From positions 62,001-126,000 of the forward strand of contig CAWDVK010000020.1 in assembly GCA_963805715.1 (NCBI GenBank): 64,000 bases of DNA, written 5' to 3'. A program made the translations under genes and the position numbers. This DNA is from CAWDVK01 sp963805715. Its GTDB lineage: Bacteria > Actinomycetota > Actinomycetes > Streptosporangiales > Streptosporangiaceae. Under the pieces are notes generated by a model. That model was not told where the DNA came from and did no database searches. It saw only the letters and a program-made list of their open reading frames with translations. Within the stretch, counting starts at the first letter, position 1, and each line of letters begins with the position of its first letter. Below, piece after piece: positions 52,142 to 60,568 of this stretch.

Positions 52142-53383
52142 GTGCGGATTCTGCTCGCGCAGCCGGCTCAGGCCAGCAACGTGCCGAAGCTCCTCGGCCT
52201 GCCCTGGCACCTGCCGCTGGCCGAGTGGCCCGCTGACCTGGTCGTCCGGGTACGGGATCTCGGCCAGGCCCGGCACGTGGTCCGCTTCGTGGAAGCCGGC
52301 GGGACGCTGGTGGCACTCAAGGAGATGCCGGAGGAGCTGGTCACCAGGGAGCACCGGCTGCTGACCTACCTGGCTGAGGAGTCCGTCCCTGCGGTCGAGT
52401 TCCTGGGCACGGTGACCGAGCGGGGAACGGACGGGAACGCGATCCTGATGACGCGCTACCTGGAATTCTCCCTCCCCTACCGGGCGCTGTTCCGCAGCCA
52501 CCTGACCGAGGGCATGCCCGAGCGGCTGCTCGACGCCCTGGTCGAGCTGCTCGTCCGGCTGCACCTGGTGGGATTCTTCTGGGGCGACTGCTCGCTGTCC
52601 AATGCGCTGTTCCGCCGCGATGCGGGCGCGCTATCGGCTTACCTGGTCGATGCCGAGACCGGCGAGCTGGAGCAGGCGCTCACCAACGGGCAGCGGGAAT
52701 GGGACCTGGAGCTGGCCACCGAGCGGGTGGCAGGCGGGATCGCCGACCTGATGAGTGAGCGGCAGGAGCGCGGCTGGGGCTCTGGCACCGAGCTCGACCC
52801 TGCCTGGGTGGCGGAGCAGCTGACGGTCAGGTACCGGCGGCTGTGGGCCGAGCTGACCCGCGAGGAGCTGATTGACGTGGGCGAGCGGCAGCGCGCCGAG
52901 GACCGGATCCGCCGGCTCAACGCGCTCGGCTTCGACGTGCGCGAGCTCGTCGTGACCACGGCCGACTCGGGCAGCAAGCTGCGGCTGTCCACCCGGGTCG
53001 TCGAGCCCGGCTTCCACCGCCGTGAGCTGGCCGCGCTGACGGGCCTCGATGTCGGCGAGAACCAGGCCAGGCGGCTGCTCAACGACCTGTCCGGGTTCCG
53101 CGCGTGGCTCAGCCGGGCGGAGGGCAGGAACGTGCCGCTGGCGGTGGCGGCGAGCCGGTGGCTGGCTGAGGTGTACGAGCCGACCATCAACGCCGTTCCC
53201 GCCGAGCTCCGGCAGAAGCTCGAGTCGGCCGAGGTGTTTCACCAGGTGCTCGATCACCGGTGGTTCCTGTCGCAGTCCAGCGGGCGCGAGGTGAGCACCG
53301 CGGAGGCGGCGCGGTCGTTCTTCGAGAACGTGCTGCCGTTCATCCCCGACGAGCGCCAGGTGCTGGCCGGGGAAGCGGGCTGA
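52142..53383 (+). CDS. DUF4032 protein with LPS-kinase-like fold
   Basis: A 413-residue soluble protein. It has a kinase-like N-terminal half: LVALKEMPEELVTREHRLLTYL (ATP-site Lys and Glu), FFWGDCSLSNALFRRDAG (the WGDCSxxN catalytic loop in place of HxDxxxxN) and YLVDAETGEL (the DxE metal site). The C-terminal part (AAGFHRRELAALTGLDVGENQARRLLNDL-type) is the DUF4032 domain. The family is conserved in actinobacteria with unknown substrate. The start GTG 52142 is divergent from LacI. Confidence 0.87.
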   Translation: MRILLAQPAQASNVPKLLGLPWHLPLAEWPADLVVRVRDLGQARHVVRFVEAGGTLVALKEMPEELVTREHRLLTYLAEESVPAVEFLGTVTERGTDGNAILMTRYLEFSLPYRALFRSHLTEGMPERLLDALVELLVRLHLVGFFWGDCSLSNALFRRDAGALSAYLVDAETGELEQALTNGQREWDLELATERVAGGIADLMSERQERGWGSGTELDPAWVAEQLTVRYRRLWAELTREELIDVGERQRAEDRIRRLNALGFDVRELVVTTADSGSKLRLSTRVVEPGFHRRELAALTGLDVGENQARRLLNDLSGFRAWLSRAEGRNVPLAVAASRWLAEVYEPTINAVPAELRQKLESAEVFHQVLDHRWFLSQSSGREVSTAEAARSFFENVLPFIPDERQVLAGEAG

Positions 53384-53387
53384 GCGG

Positions 53388-54263
53388 CTACTCGACGATC
53401 TTGGAGATCGGCAGTTCCAGGATGTCCCGGCCGCCGGCCGCCTTCAGCGCCGGGATCAGCGTGTTCACCCCGCGCTTGGGCACGACCGCCTCGACCGCGT
53501 TCATGTCACCGCGGGCCAGCGAGGTGATCGTCGGCGAGGACATGGCCGGAAGGATCGCCGTCACGGCGGCCAGCTGCGCGGCGGCGACGTTGAGCTTGAG
53601 CAGCACGTTGCCGCGGGCCCGGATGGCGCCGCGCAGCAGCAGCGCGATGTCTTCCATCGCCCCGCGCTTCTCCGCGTCGCCATTGGCAGCCGAGTTGGCC
53701 ACCAGCTCGGTGTAGCTGGTCAGCAGCGTGTCCAGGATCCGCAGGCCGTTGCGGCGCAGCGACGAGCCGGTCTCGGTCAGGTCGACGATCGCGTCCACGA
53801 TGTCCGGCACCTTGGCCTCGGTCGCGCCGTAGGACGGCACGATGACGGCCTTGACCCCGTGGGCCTCCAGGTACCGCTTGGTCAGGGCCGGCAGCTCGGT
53901 GGAGATGCGCACGCCGTCCGGCAGGTCACCGACCGACTGCCAGGACACGCTGGCCGGGACGGCGAGCACCACGCGCACCGGATCCGAGGTCGCCTTGGAG
54001 TACTGCAGCTCCCCCAGCGAGGTCACCTCGGCGCCGGTCTCGGTGATCCAGTCCCGCCCGGTGATGCCGAAGTCGAACAGACCCTCCTCGACATAGGACG
54101 GGATCTCCTGCGGCCGCAGGAACCTGACCCGGTCAATCCGCGGATCGTCAATGGTCGCGTGGTAATCCCGGTCCGAGGAGCGCCGGACCGTCAGGTCGGC
54201 GGCATCGAACAGCTCAAGCGTTGCCCGCTCCAGCGAGCCTTTCGGCAAGACCAGCGACAGCAC
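53388..54263 (-). CDS. hisG: ATP phosphoribosyltransferase (long form)
   Basis: A 291-residue HisG with the catalytic domains (LVLPKGSLERATLELFDAADL, FDFGITGRDWITE, VDLTETGSSLRRNGLRI) and the C-terminal ACT-like regulatory domain (VLLKLNVAAAQLAAVTAILPAMSSPTITSL) that mediates histidine feedback inhibition. It catalyses the first step of histidine synthesis. It lies more than 9 kb from the rest of the his operon, and the usual upstream hisE is not here: 54264-54429 holds only regulatory sequence. ATG 54263. Confidence 0.95.
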   Translation of the reverse strand: MLSLVLPKGSLERATLELFDAADLTVRRSSDRDYHATIDDPRIDRVRFLRPQEIPSYVEEGLFDFGITGRDWITETGAEVTSLGELQYSKATSDPVRVVLAVPASVSWQSVGDLPDGVRISTELPALTKRYLEAHGVKAVIVPSYGATEAKVPDIVDAIVDLTETGSSLRRNGLRILDTLLTSYTELVANSAANGDAEKRGAMEDIALLLRGAIRARGNVLLKLNVAAAQLAAVTAILPAMSSPTITSLARGDMNAVEAVVPKRGVNTLIPALKAAGGRDILELPISKIVE

Positions 54264-54365
54264 CGGATCAGACCCTTCATTTCCCGAACGCGACCCTTCC
54301 CGACTCTAGCCGTCAGGCCCGGTCGCCGCCGGGCCGCAGCCAAGGCCACAGCTGCCGCGAGGTCG

Positions 54366-54405
54366 TTGACACTTACGTTATATCTCAATTACTCTGTCCA
54401 GAGTA
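54366..54405 (+). promoter_or_regulatory. PadR promoter with an overlapping palindromic operator
   Basis: A consensus -35 TTGACA (54366-54371) and a -10 TACTCT (54390-54395, TANNNT type) are 18 bases apart. The perfect palindrome TACTCTGTCCAGAGTA (54390-54405) begins at the -10 box. AGGAGG follows at 54413-54418 and the PadR start at 54430. Binding would cover the -10 box and block transcription of the whole padR-drrAB-like operon. Confidence 0.75.
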
Positions 54406-54429
54406 CTTGTGCAGGAGGTACCGATACCG

Positions 54430-55086
54430 ATGCCCGCGAGAAACCGCTCCAACCCGCTGGCCCTGGCCGTGCTCGTCTGCCTCGCCGAGCAGCCCCGGCA
54501 TCCCTACGAGGTGGCCACGACGCTGCGCCAGCGTCGCAAGCACGAGAGCGTCCGGCTCAACTACGGCTCCCTCTATGGCGTGGTGGAGTCGCTGGAGCGG
54601 CGCGGCCTGATCGCGGCGCAGGAGACCAGGCGGTCAGGCCGACTTCCGGAGCGGACCGTTTATGCCCTGACGGAGGCCGGCCGGATCGAGACGCATGACT
54701 GGCTCACCGAGCTCATCTCGACTCCGGTCAAGGAGTACCCCGCCTTCCAGGCGGCTCTGTCCTTCCTGCCCGCACTGCCGCCCGACGACGTGACCGCCTT
54801 GCTGACCGAGCGCGCCCAGCACCTGGAGACCGAGCTGGCCCATGCGGCCGGAACGAGGGAGCTGGCCCACAAGCACGGGCTGCCGCGACTGTTCTGGGTG
54901 GAGGGCGAATTCGAGATGGTGCTCCGCGAGGCGGAGCTCGGCTATGTGCGCAGCCTGATCCGTGACATTGAGTCCGGAGACCTGGACGGCACGGCGTGGT
55001 GGCGTGAGATGCACGCCCGTGCCGCCGACGATCCGGTCCCGTCACCGCTAACCGGCTCCGGAGCATCCGGGGAGAGGAACCCGTGA
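54430..55086 (+). CDS. PadR-family regulator of the drug-export operon
   Basis: A 218-residue PadR protein: an N-terminal winged helix (PLALAVLVCLAEQPRHPYEVATTLRQRR, LNYGSLYGVVESLERRGLIAAQ, RTVYALTEAGRIETHDWL) and a long C-terminal dimerisation domain (Vir_act_alpha_C type, ERAQHLETELAHAAGTREL). PadR proteins usually repress adjacent export genes and are released by the exported drug. ATG 54430 has AGGAGG 11 bases upstream. The stop overlaps the GTG of the ABC gene. Confidence 0.9.
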   Translation: MPARNRSNPLALAVLVCLAEQPRHPYEVATTLRQRRKHESVRLNYGSLYGVVESLERRGLIAAQETRRSGRLPERTVYALTEAGRIETHDWLTELISTPVKEYPAFQAALSFLPALPPDDVTALLTERAQHLETELAHAAGTRELAHKHGLPRLFWVEGEFEMVLREAELGYVRSLIRDIESGDLDGTAWWREMHARAADDPVPSPLTGSGASGERNP

Positions 55087-56378
55087 ACCCCATGGACACG
55101 ATCATTACGACGACGGACCTGCGCAAGAGCTTCCGGGCCAAGGGCACCGGGGCCGGGCGCGGCGGCCCGGAAGGGCCTGGCCGCGGCGAGGGGGGCCAGC
55201 AGGACGGGCGCAGCCAGCAGGACGGGCGCGGCGGGCGGGACGGGCGCGGCGGGTGGGTGGAAGCCGTGCGCGGCGTCAGCATCGGCGTCGCGGCAGGAGA
55301 GGTCTTCGGCTTCCTCGGGCCGAACGGCGCCGGGAAGACCACCACGCTGCGCATGCTGACCACCCTGCTGCCGATCGACTCGGGCACGGCCACCGTGGCC
55401 GGGTTCGACGTGGCCAGCCAGCCCCGCCAGGTCCGCTCCCGGATCGGCTACGTCAGCCAGCTCGGGGGCGCTGACGAGCTCGCCACCGGCCGGGAGAACC
55501 TGATCCTGCAGGGACGGCTCTACGGAGACAGCCGGGCGCAGGTCGCGCCGCGCGCGGCCGCGCTGGCCGAGCTGCTCGACCTCGCCGAGTTCGCCGACCG
55601 CCGGGTCAGCACCTACTCCGGCGGCCAGCGGCGGCGCCTGGACATCGCGCTGGGCATCGTGCACGAGCCGGAGGTGCTCTTCCTCGACGAGCCCACCACC
55701 GGGCTGGATCCGCAGAGCCGCGCCAATCTCTGGGATCACATCCGGGGGCTACGGGACCGGGGCACGACCGTGTTCCTCACCACGCATTACCTCGAGGAAG
55801 CCGACGTTCTCTGTGACCGCCTGATGATCATGGACCACGGCCAGATCGTGGCCGAGGGCACCCCGCGGGCGCTCAAGCAGCAGGTCGCCGGGGACGCCAT
55901 CCTGATCACCCTCCGGCAGCCCGACCGGGACGCCGGGCGGGCGGGACCGGTCCTGCGGCAGCAGCCCTACGTCCGGGAGCTGTCCGCCGAAGACGGTCAG
56001 CTTCGCCTCTACGTCGACGACGGCGGCACCGCCCTGCCGGAGCTGATCCGGCTGCTCGACGCCGAGGGCATCGGGCTGCGGTCCATCGCCATGTCGGAGC
56101 CGACGCTGGACGACGTGTTCCTGCGCCAGACCGGCCGGTCGCTGCGCGAGGAAGGCGCGTCCGGCCCAGCCGATTCAGCCGCTCATGACTCCGTCGCCGG
56201 GTCACCGGCGGCCGGCGACCCCGCGGCCAGTGACTCCGCCGCCAGTGACTCCGCCGCCAGTGACTCCGCCGCCAGTGACTCCGCCGCCAGTGACTCCGCC
56301 GCCAGTGACTCCGCCGCCAGTGACTCCGGGCCCGGTGGCACAGCCACCGGGCCCGGCCGGAAGGAGATGGCACGATGA
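55083..56378 (+). CDS. DrrA-like drug-export ABC ATPase with a repetitive tail
   Basis: A 431-residue ATPase of the daunorubicin-resistance type: Walker A GPNGAGKTTTLRML, signature TYSGGQRRRLDIALGI, Walker B VLFLDEPTTGLDPQ and the C-terminal DUF4162-like region (ISMSEPTLDDVFL type). Two low-complexity parts are odd: a Gly/Gln/Asp/Arg-rich insertion at about 21-57, between the first strand and WVEAVRGVS, and a C-terminal tail with seven DSAAS repeats. Start GTG 55083 overlaps padR (GTGA); its end overlaps the permease start (ATGA). Confidence 0.9.
   Translation: MNPMDTIITTTDLRKSFRAKGTGAGRGGPEGPGRGEGGQQDGRSQQDGRGGRDGRGGWVEAVRGVSIGVAAGEVFGFLGPNGAGKTTTLRMLTTLLPIDSGTATVAGFDVASQPRQVRSRIGYVSQLGGADELATGRENLILQGRLYGDSRAQVAPRAAALAELLDLAEFADRRVSTYSGGQRRRLDIALGIVHEPEVLFLDEPTTGLDPQSRANLWDHIRGLRDRGTTVFLTTHYLEEADVLCDRLMIMDHGQIVAEGTPRALKQQVAGDAILITLRQPDRDAGRAGPVLRQQPYVRELSAEDGQLRLYVDDGGTALPELIRLLDAEGIGLRSIAMSEPTLDDVFLRQTGRSLREEGASGPADSAAHDSVAGSPAAGDPAASDSAASDSAASDSAASDSAASDSAASDSAASDSGPGGTATGPGRKEMAR
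56226..56330 (+). repeat. Seven 15-base tandem repeats in the DrrA-like gene
   Basis: The unit GCCAGTGACTCCGCC is repeated seven times without gaps (last copy ends GGG), coding DSAAS pentapeptides. The repeat keeps the frame in any copy number, so tail length could vary between strains. Confidence 0.9.
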
Positions 56379-57136
56379 AGACGGCCAGGGACATCGGCCT
56401 GCTATTCCAGCGCTACCTCATCCAGCTGCTGCGCAACCCGGTCTGGCTGGTGGTGGGATTCTCCACTCCCATCCTGTACCTGGCGCTGTTCACGCCGCTG
56501 CTGCGGCACCTGGTCGCGGCCGGCGGCCTGCCCGGCGGCAACGTGCTCAACCTGTTCCTGCCGGGGATCTTGTCGCTGCTGGCCTTCGCCAGCGGGATAG
56601 GACCGGGCTTCAACACGGTCTTCGAGCTGAAGGCAGGCGTTATCGAGCGGTTCCGGGTGACCCCAGCGAGCCGTTTCGCCATCTTGACCGGACCCATCCT
56701 CGCCAGCATGCTGCTCATGTTCGTGTTCGACGCCGTGGTCGTCGCCGTGGGGACCGGGTTCGGGTTCTCGGTGCACTGGCTCGGACTGGCCGTGCTGGCC
56801 GTGCTGCTGGGCCTGCTGATGATCGTCATGGCGGCGTTCTCCATCGCCACCGCGCTGACGACCAAGGAGATCAGCGGCTTCGCCGCGCTCATGAATGGCA
56901 TCAACCTGCCGGTGCTGCTCCTGGCCGGGGTGCTGCTGCCGATCTCGCTCGGGCCGGCCTGGATGCGGGTGCTGGCCCACTTCAACCCGCTGTATTACCT
57001 CGTCTCCGCCTCCCGGGTGCTCGCCGCCGGGACGCTGACCGGCCCGGCCGTGTGGCAGGCGTTCGCCGTGCTGGTGCCGCTGTGCGCGCTGGTGCTCGCC
57101 TGGGCGACCCGGGTCTTCCGCAGGGCCGTCGCCTAG
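56375..57136 (+). CDS. DrrB-like ABC-2 type drug-export permease
   Basis: A 253-residue membrane protein with six helices: LLFQRYLIQLLRNPVWLVVGFSTPILYLALFTPLL, GIGPGFNTVFELKAGVIERFRVTPASR (the ABC-2 EF-loop), FAALMNGINLPVLLLAGVLLPI and FNPLYYLVSASRVLAAG are typical of DrrB-type permeases. With the upstream ATPase it should export a hydrophobic compound such as an antibiotic. ATG 56375 overlaps the ATPase stop. It converges with peptide deformylase, overlapping its end by 4 bases. Confidence 0.9.
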   Translation: MKTARDIGLLFQRYLIQLLRNPVWLVVGFSTPILYLALFTPLLRHLVAAGGLPGGNVLNLFLPGILSLLAFASGIGPGFNTVFELKAGVIERFRVTPASRFAILTGPILASMLLMFVFDAVVVAVGTGFGFSVHWLGLAVLAVLLGLLMIVMAAFSIATALTTKEISGFAALMNGINLPVLLLAGVLLPISLGPAWMRVLAHFNPLYYLVSASRVLAAGTLTGPAVWQAFAVLVPLCALVLAWATRVFRRAVA

Positions 57137-57660
57137 CCGGCCCGGCTGGCATCCGCGTCCGTGCCCGCCCCGACGCGGATGCCGCCGGCGTTGATCAGCC
57201 GCATGACGCGGCGGCGCTCGGGGCCGGCCAGCTTGTCGATGTAGAGCTCGCCGCGCAGGTGGTCGGTCTCGTGCTGCAGGCAGCGGGCCAGCTCACCGGA
57301 TCCGGCGACGACTACTGGCTGCTGCCGCAGGTCCACCCCGGCGGCGACGGCATGACCCGCGCGGCGGCGCTCCGCGGTGATGCCGGGGATGGACAGGCAG
57401 CCCTCGGGCCCGTCCTGGCTGCCGGCCAGCTCCACGATGCGCGGGTTGATCAGGTAGCCGAGCTGGCCGTCGACGTTGTAGGAGAAGGCGGCCAGGCTCG
57501 AGCCGATCTGACTGGCGGCCAGCCCCGCCCGGCCGGGTTCCTGCACGGTCTCCAGCAGATCGGCGATGAGCCTGGCCAGCGCGTCGTCGAAGCGCAGCAC
57601 GGGGTCGGATGGCGTGCGCAGCACCGGGTCCCCGAGCAGCCGCAGCGGCCGGACGGTCAT
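57133..57660 (-). CDS. def: Peptide deformylase
   Basis: A 175-residue metallohydrolase that removes formyl groups from nascent proteins. Motif 1 GRAGLAASQIG (43-53), motif 2 EGCLSIPG with C88 and motif 3 CLQHETDHLRGELY with H130, E131, H134 are complete. The loop after motif 1 and the C-terminus are as in actinobacterial Def proteins. It is translationally coupled to the upstream PadR gene (ATGA at 57660), an unusual partner for a housekeeping gene; it may be a second, regulated deformylase, for example for actinonin resistance. Confidence 0.93.
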   Translation of the reverse strand: MTVRPLRLLGDPVLRTPSDPVLRFDDALARLIADLLETVQEPGRAGLAASQIGSSLAAFSYNVDGQLGYLINPRIVELAGSQDGPEGCLSIPGITAERRRAGHAVAAGVDLRQQPVVVAGSGELARCLQHETDHLRGELYIDKLAGPERRRVMRLINAGGIRVGAGTDADASRAG

Positions 57661-58257
57661 GGCGCGCTGCCGGGCCGGCTGGCCGCAGGCAAGGTGCGCT
57701 CGGCGGCCGGGCCGCCCTCGGCGGTCAGCTTCCCGAGCCGGTCCAGCACGAGCCGGTGCCAGGCCAGCTCCGCGCCGATCCTCAGCCGGGCATGCTCGAC
57801 GACCAGGTCATCGGCCACTGTCTGGTCCGGCCAGGCCCGGTCCTGCTGCCGGTCGATCTGTGCGGCCTGCGCGGACAGCGCCCGGACCCGGTCATCCAGG
57901 TAGCCGCGGAGCAGGTCCTCATCGACGTCGCTGCTCATCGCGAGCGCGAGATCGACCGGGTCGGGGCGGAGCCTGACCTCCTGGAAGGCCTCACTGCGCA
58001 AGGTCCGGAGCTTCCCGGCGGCCCTCGCTCGTGATGGCGTAAACGGTGCGCGCCGGGAACTGGCCGTCCTGCTCAGTGCGCAGCGGCTCGATCAGGCCCT
58101 CGGCCGCCAGCCGGTGCAGCGCCCCGTACAGCGACCCCGGCCGGACGTCCGACCACAGGTCGGCCCGGTCCAGCCGGGCATTGCGGCGCAGCTGGTGACC
58201 GTACATCGGCCCGCGCTTGGCCAGGGCGCCGAGGATGAACAGGCGGGTGGGGTTCAC
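57657..58257 (-). pseudogene. PadR-family regulator with a single-base frameshift
   Basis: The winged helix (TRLFILGALAKRGPMYGHQLRRNARLDR, VRPGSLYGALHRLAAEGLIEPL, RTVYAITSEGRRE) is in one frame, from ATG 58257 to a TGA at 57991. The C-terminal domain (LRSEAFQEVRLRPDPVDLALAMSSDV, DDRVRALSAQAAQIDRQQDR) continues in another frame from about 58.01 kb to 57657. Removing one A near 58013 joins them as GRREL-RTLRSEAF, giving about 199 residues. It is a mutation or a sequencing error. The gene runs into def with an ATGA overlap. Confidence 0.82.
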
Positions 58258-58413
58258 CAGGTCAGTAAAACACGACTGCTCAAATATGACTACCCGCCGT
58301 TCACTACCCGCCGTTCACTTCCCGCCATCCAGCTGACCCATGACTGCCCGATAAGCGCTAGACGGGCCAGGGAGAATGGAGCACATCGACACCGGCCCTG
58401 AGAGGCGGGGATC

Positions 58414-58851
58414 ATGCACGCAGCGGCCCGTGAAGCCCTCACGGCCGAGCTGGTGATCCGCACCGGCGGGTGGCACCCGCGATATGCCCGCGCCGTGCTG
58501 ATCGAGCAAAGCGGTGACCGTGCCCTCGTCCTGGTCGACGGCAACGGCGACGGCGCCGAGCTGGAGCTGGAGTACTGGGGATACGACGCCCGCGACGGCT
58601 GGCAAGGCGGGTCGTCGTCCGGCAACGGGTCACTGGCGGAGCTGGCATCGGTGCAGAGCTGGGACGCCGGAGAGTTCGTCTGCGCCGTCGGCCGGGCCGA
58701 GCCGGGGGCGGTCGTCAGTATCAGCTACGGCGGGTCCGGTTATGCGCGCGAGGCCAGCGAGCTCGGCGTGTGGGGCTTCCTGCATGACGCCGACTCGCCC
58801 CGCCCCAGCGAACTGCCGGCCGTCACGGCCGTCACAGGGCGCCCGCACTAG
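58414..58851 (+). CDS. Unrecognised small soluble protein
   Basis: A 145-residue protein. It is beta-rich in the middle (RALVLVDGNGDGAELELEYWGYD, EFVCAVGRAEPGAVVSISYGG), without signal peptide or membrane helix. I recognise no family; the pattern of a strand-rich domain with many glycines and WGYD/WGF motifs is distinctive. A GGGGA lies ahead of ATG 58414. It stands alone between the PadR gene and lysA. Confidence 0.6.
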   Translation: MHAAAREALTAELVIRTGGWHPRYARAVLIEQSGDRALVLVDGNGDGAELELEYWGYDARDGWQGGSSSGNGSLAELASVQSWDAGEFVCAVGRAEPGAVVSISYGGSGYAREASELGVWGFLHDADSPRPSELPAVTAVTGRPH

Positions 58852-58981
58852 GCCGTCTCATGATCTCGAAAGATCAGGTGGCCTATTTCCCGCTAACTCT
58901 TCCCGATCACGCGGCAGATGGCGGCGCACGGCAAGAGATCACCAGCGGATGGCGGCGCAGGGTCGTCAGTCGCGCGGACGG

Positions 58982-60406
58982 TCAGCCCATGTCCAGGCTC
59001 AGCAGGTCGTCGATGGTCTCCCGGCGCAGCAGCACCCGGCCGGAGCCGCCGCGGACCGCGACCACCGGCGGCCGGGGGATGTTGTTGTAGTTGCTGGCCA
59101 TGGACCGGCAGTAAGCGCCGGTGGCCGCGACCGCGATCAGGTCACCGGGCGCGATGTCACCGGGCAGGTAGGCATCCCGGACCACGATGTCGCCGCTCTC
59201 GCAATGCCGGCCGACCAGCCGGCACAGCACGGGTGGCGCGGCCGACTCCCGTGAGGCGAGCACGCAGGTGTACGCGGCGTCGTACAGCGCGGTGCGGATG
59301 TTGTCGCTCATCCCGCCGTCCACGCTGACGTAGGTCCGCAGCCCGTCAACGTCCTTGACGGTGCCGACCTCGTACAGGGTGATCGTGCCGGGCCCGGCGA
59401 GCGCCCGTCCGGGCTCGACGGTCAGCCGCGGCGGGGGCAGTCCGGCCAGCTTGCACTGGGAGGCCACGATGTCGCGCAGCCCGCGGGCGATGACCTGCAC
59501 GTCAGCGGGATCATCGGCGGCCGTGTAGGCGATGCCGAAACCGCCGCCCAGGTTCAGCTCCTCGATCGCGATCCCGTACTCGTCGCGGATCCGCACGGCC
59601 AGTTCCAGCACCCGGTGCGCGGCCATCTCGAAGCCGGCCGTGTCGTAGATCTGCGAGCCGATGTGCGAGTGCAGCCCGGCCAGCCTCAGGGCCGGCGCGG
59701 CCAGCACCTGGCGGACCGCCTCATCCGCGGCGCCCGATCCCAGCGAGAAGCCGAACTTCTGGTCATCGTGCGCCGTCGCGACGAACTCGTGCGCGGCCGC
59801 CTCCACGCCGGTGCTGACCCGGACCAGGACCCGCGGCCGGCTGTCGCCCCCCGGCCCGTCGCCGTCGCCGGGCGGCCGCGCACCGCGCTCGGCGATCACG
59901 GCGAGCCTGGCGATCTCCTCCAGCGAGTCCACCACCACGTGCCCGATGCCGGCGTCCACGGCGCGCTGCAGCTCGGCCGGCAGCTTGTTGCTGCCGTGCA
60001 GGGTGATCAGCGCCGGCGGCACCCCAGCCTGGAGCGCCACCTCGAGCTCGCCGCCGGTGCACACGTCGACGCCGAGCCCTTCCTCCTGCACCCAGCGCAG
60101 CACGCCGCGGCAGCAGAACGCCTTGGCCGCGTAGAACACGCCGGTATCGGCGCCGAAGGCGTCGTGGAAGTCCCGGCACCGGCCGCGGAAGTCTTCCTCG
60201 TCGAGGGCGAACAGCGGGGTGCCGAACTGCCTGGCCAGCTCGCGAGCGTCCATGCCGCCCAGCACGAGCGCGCCGTCGCGGCGCCGGGCCGTGCGCGGCC
60301 AGATGGCCGGATCCAGGGCATTGACATCGGCGGGCGGCGGGGCAGGATGATCGGGCGGCAGCACGTCGGCGTGCCAGGGGCCTGCGGGATGGGCGACTCG
60401 GCTCAT
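58982..60406 (-). CDS. lysA: Diaminopimelate decarboxylase
   Basis: A 474-residue fold-type III PLP enzyme that makes lysine from meso-diaminopimelate. VFYAAKAFCC holds the PLP lysine (K95); GLHSHIGSQIYD, ELNLGGGFGIAY, VEPGRALAGPG, VGRHCESGDIV (with the substrate-binding Cys-Glu pair) and AVAATGAYCRSMASNYN are all present. A 30-residue Pro-rich lead precedes the usual N-terminus. ATG 60406 is the first reasonable start. It is monocistronic here. Confidence 0.95.
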   Translation of the reverse strand: MSRVAHPAGPWHADVLPPDHPAPPPADVNALDPAIWPRTARRRDGALVLGGMDARELARQFGTPLFALDEEDFRGRCRDFHDAFGADTGVFYAAKAFCCRGVLRWVQEEGLGVDVCTGGELEVALQAGVPPALITLHGSNKLPAELQRAVDAGIGHVVVDSLEEIARLAVIAERGARPPGDGDGPGGDSRPRVLVRVSTGVEAAAHEFVATAHDDQKFGFSLGSGAADEAVRQVLAAPALRLAGLHSHIGSQIYDTAGFEMAAHRVLELAVRIRDEYGIAIEELNLGGGFGIAYTAADDPADVQVIARGLRDIVASQCKLAGLPPPRLTVEPGRALAGPGTITLYEVGTVKDVDGLRTYVSVDGGMSDNIRTALYDAAYTCVLASRESAAPPVLCRLVGRHCESGDIVVRDAYLPGDIAPGDLIAVAATGAYCRSMASNYNNIPRPPVVAVRGGSGRVLLRRETIDDLLSLDMG

Positions 60407-60568
60407 GACTCTCCCTGGGCGGCAGCCCGGCGCGGGCGGATGCTCGGACGGCAGGCAATCGCGGGAACGTGATCGCGGGCCGGGAAAATCCTAGCTGCCG
60501 CACGTCCCCCGGCCCGCTACCCGGATGAGATGATCGACGCCTCAGCGACAGCGAGGGATCAGGCGCGC

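Noticed and set aside
51036..52316. Longer LacI start upstream of 51977
   Set aside because: The additional codons cross the promoter and operator and are unlike LacI proteins; the HTH begins right after GTG 51977.
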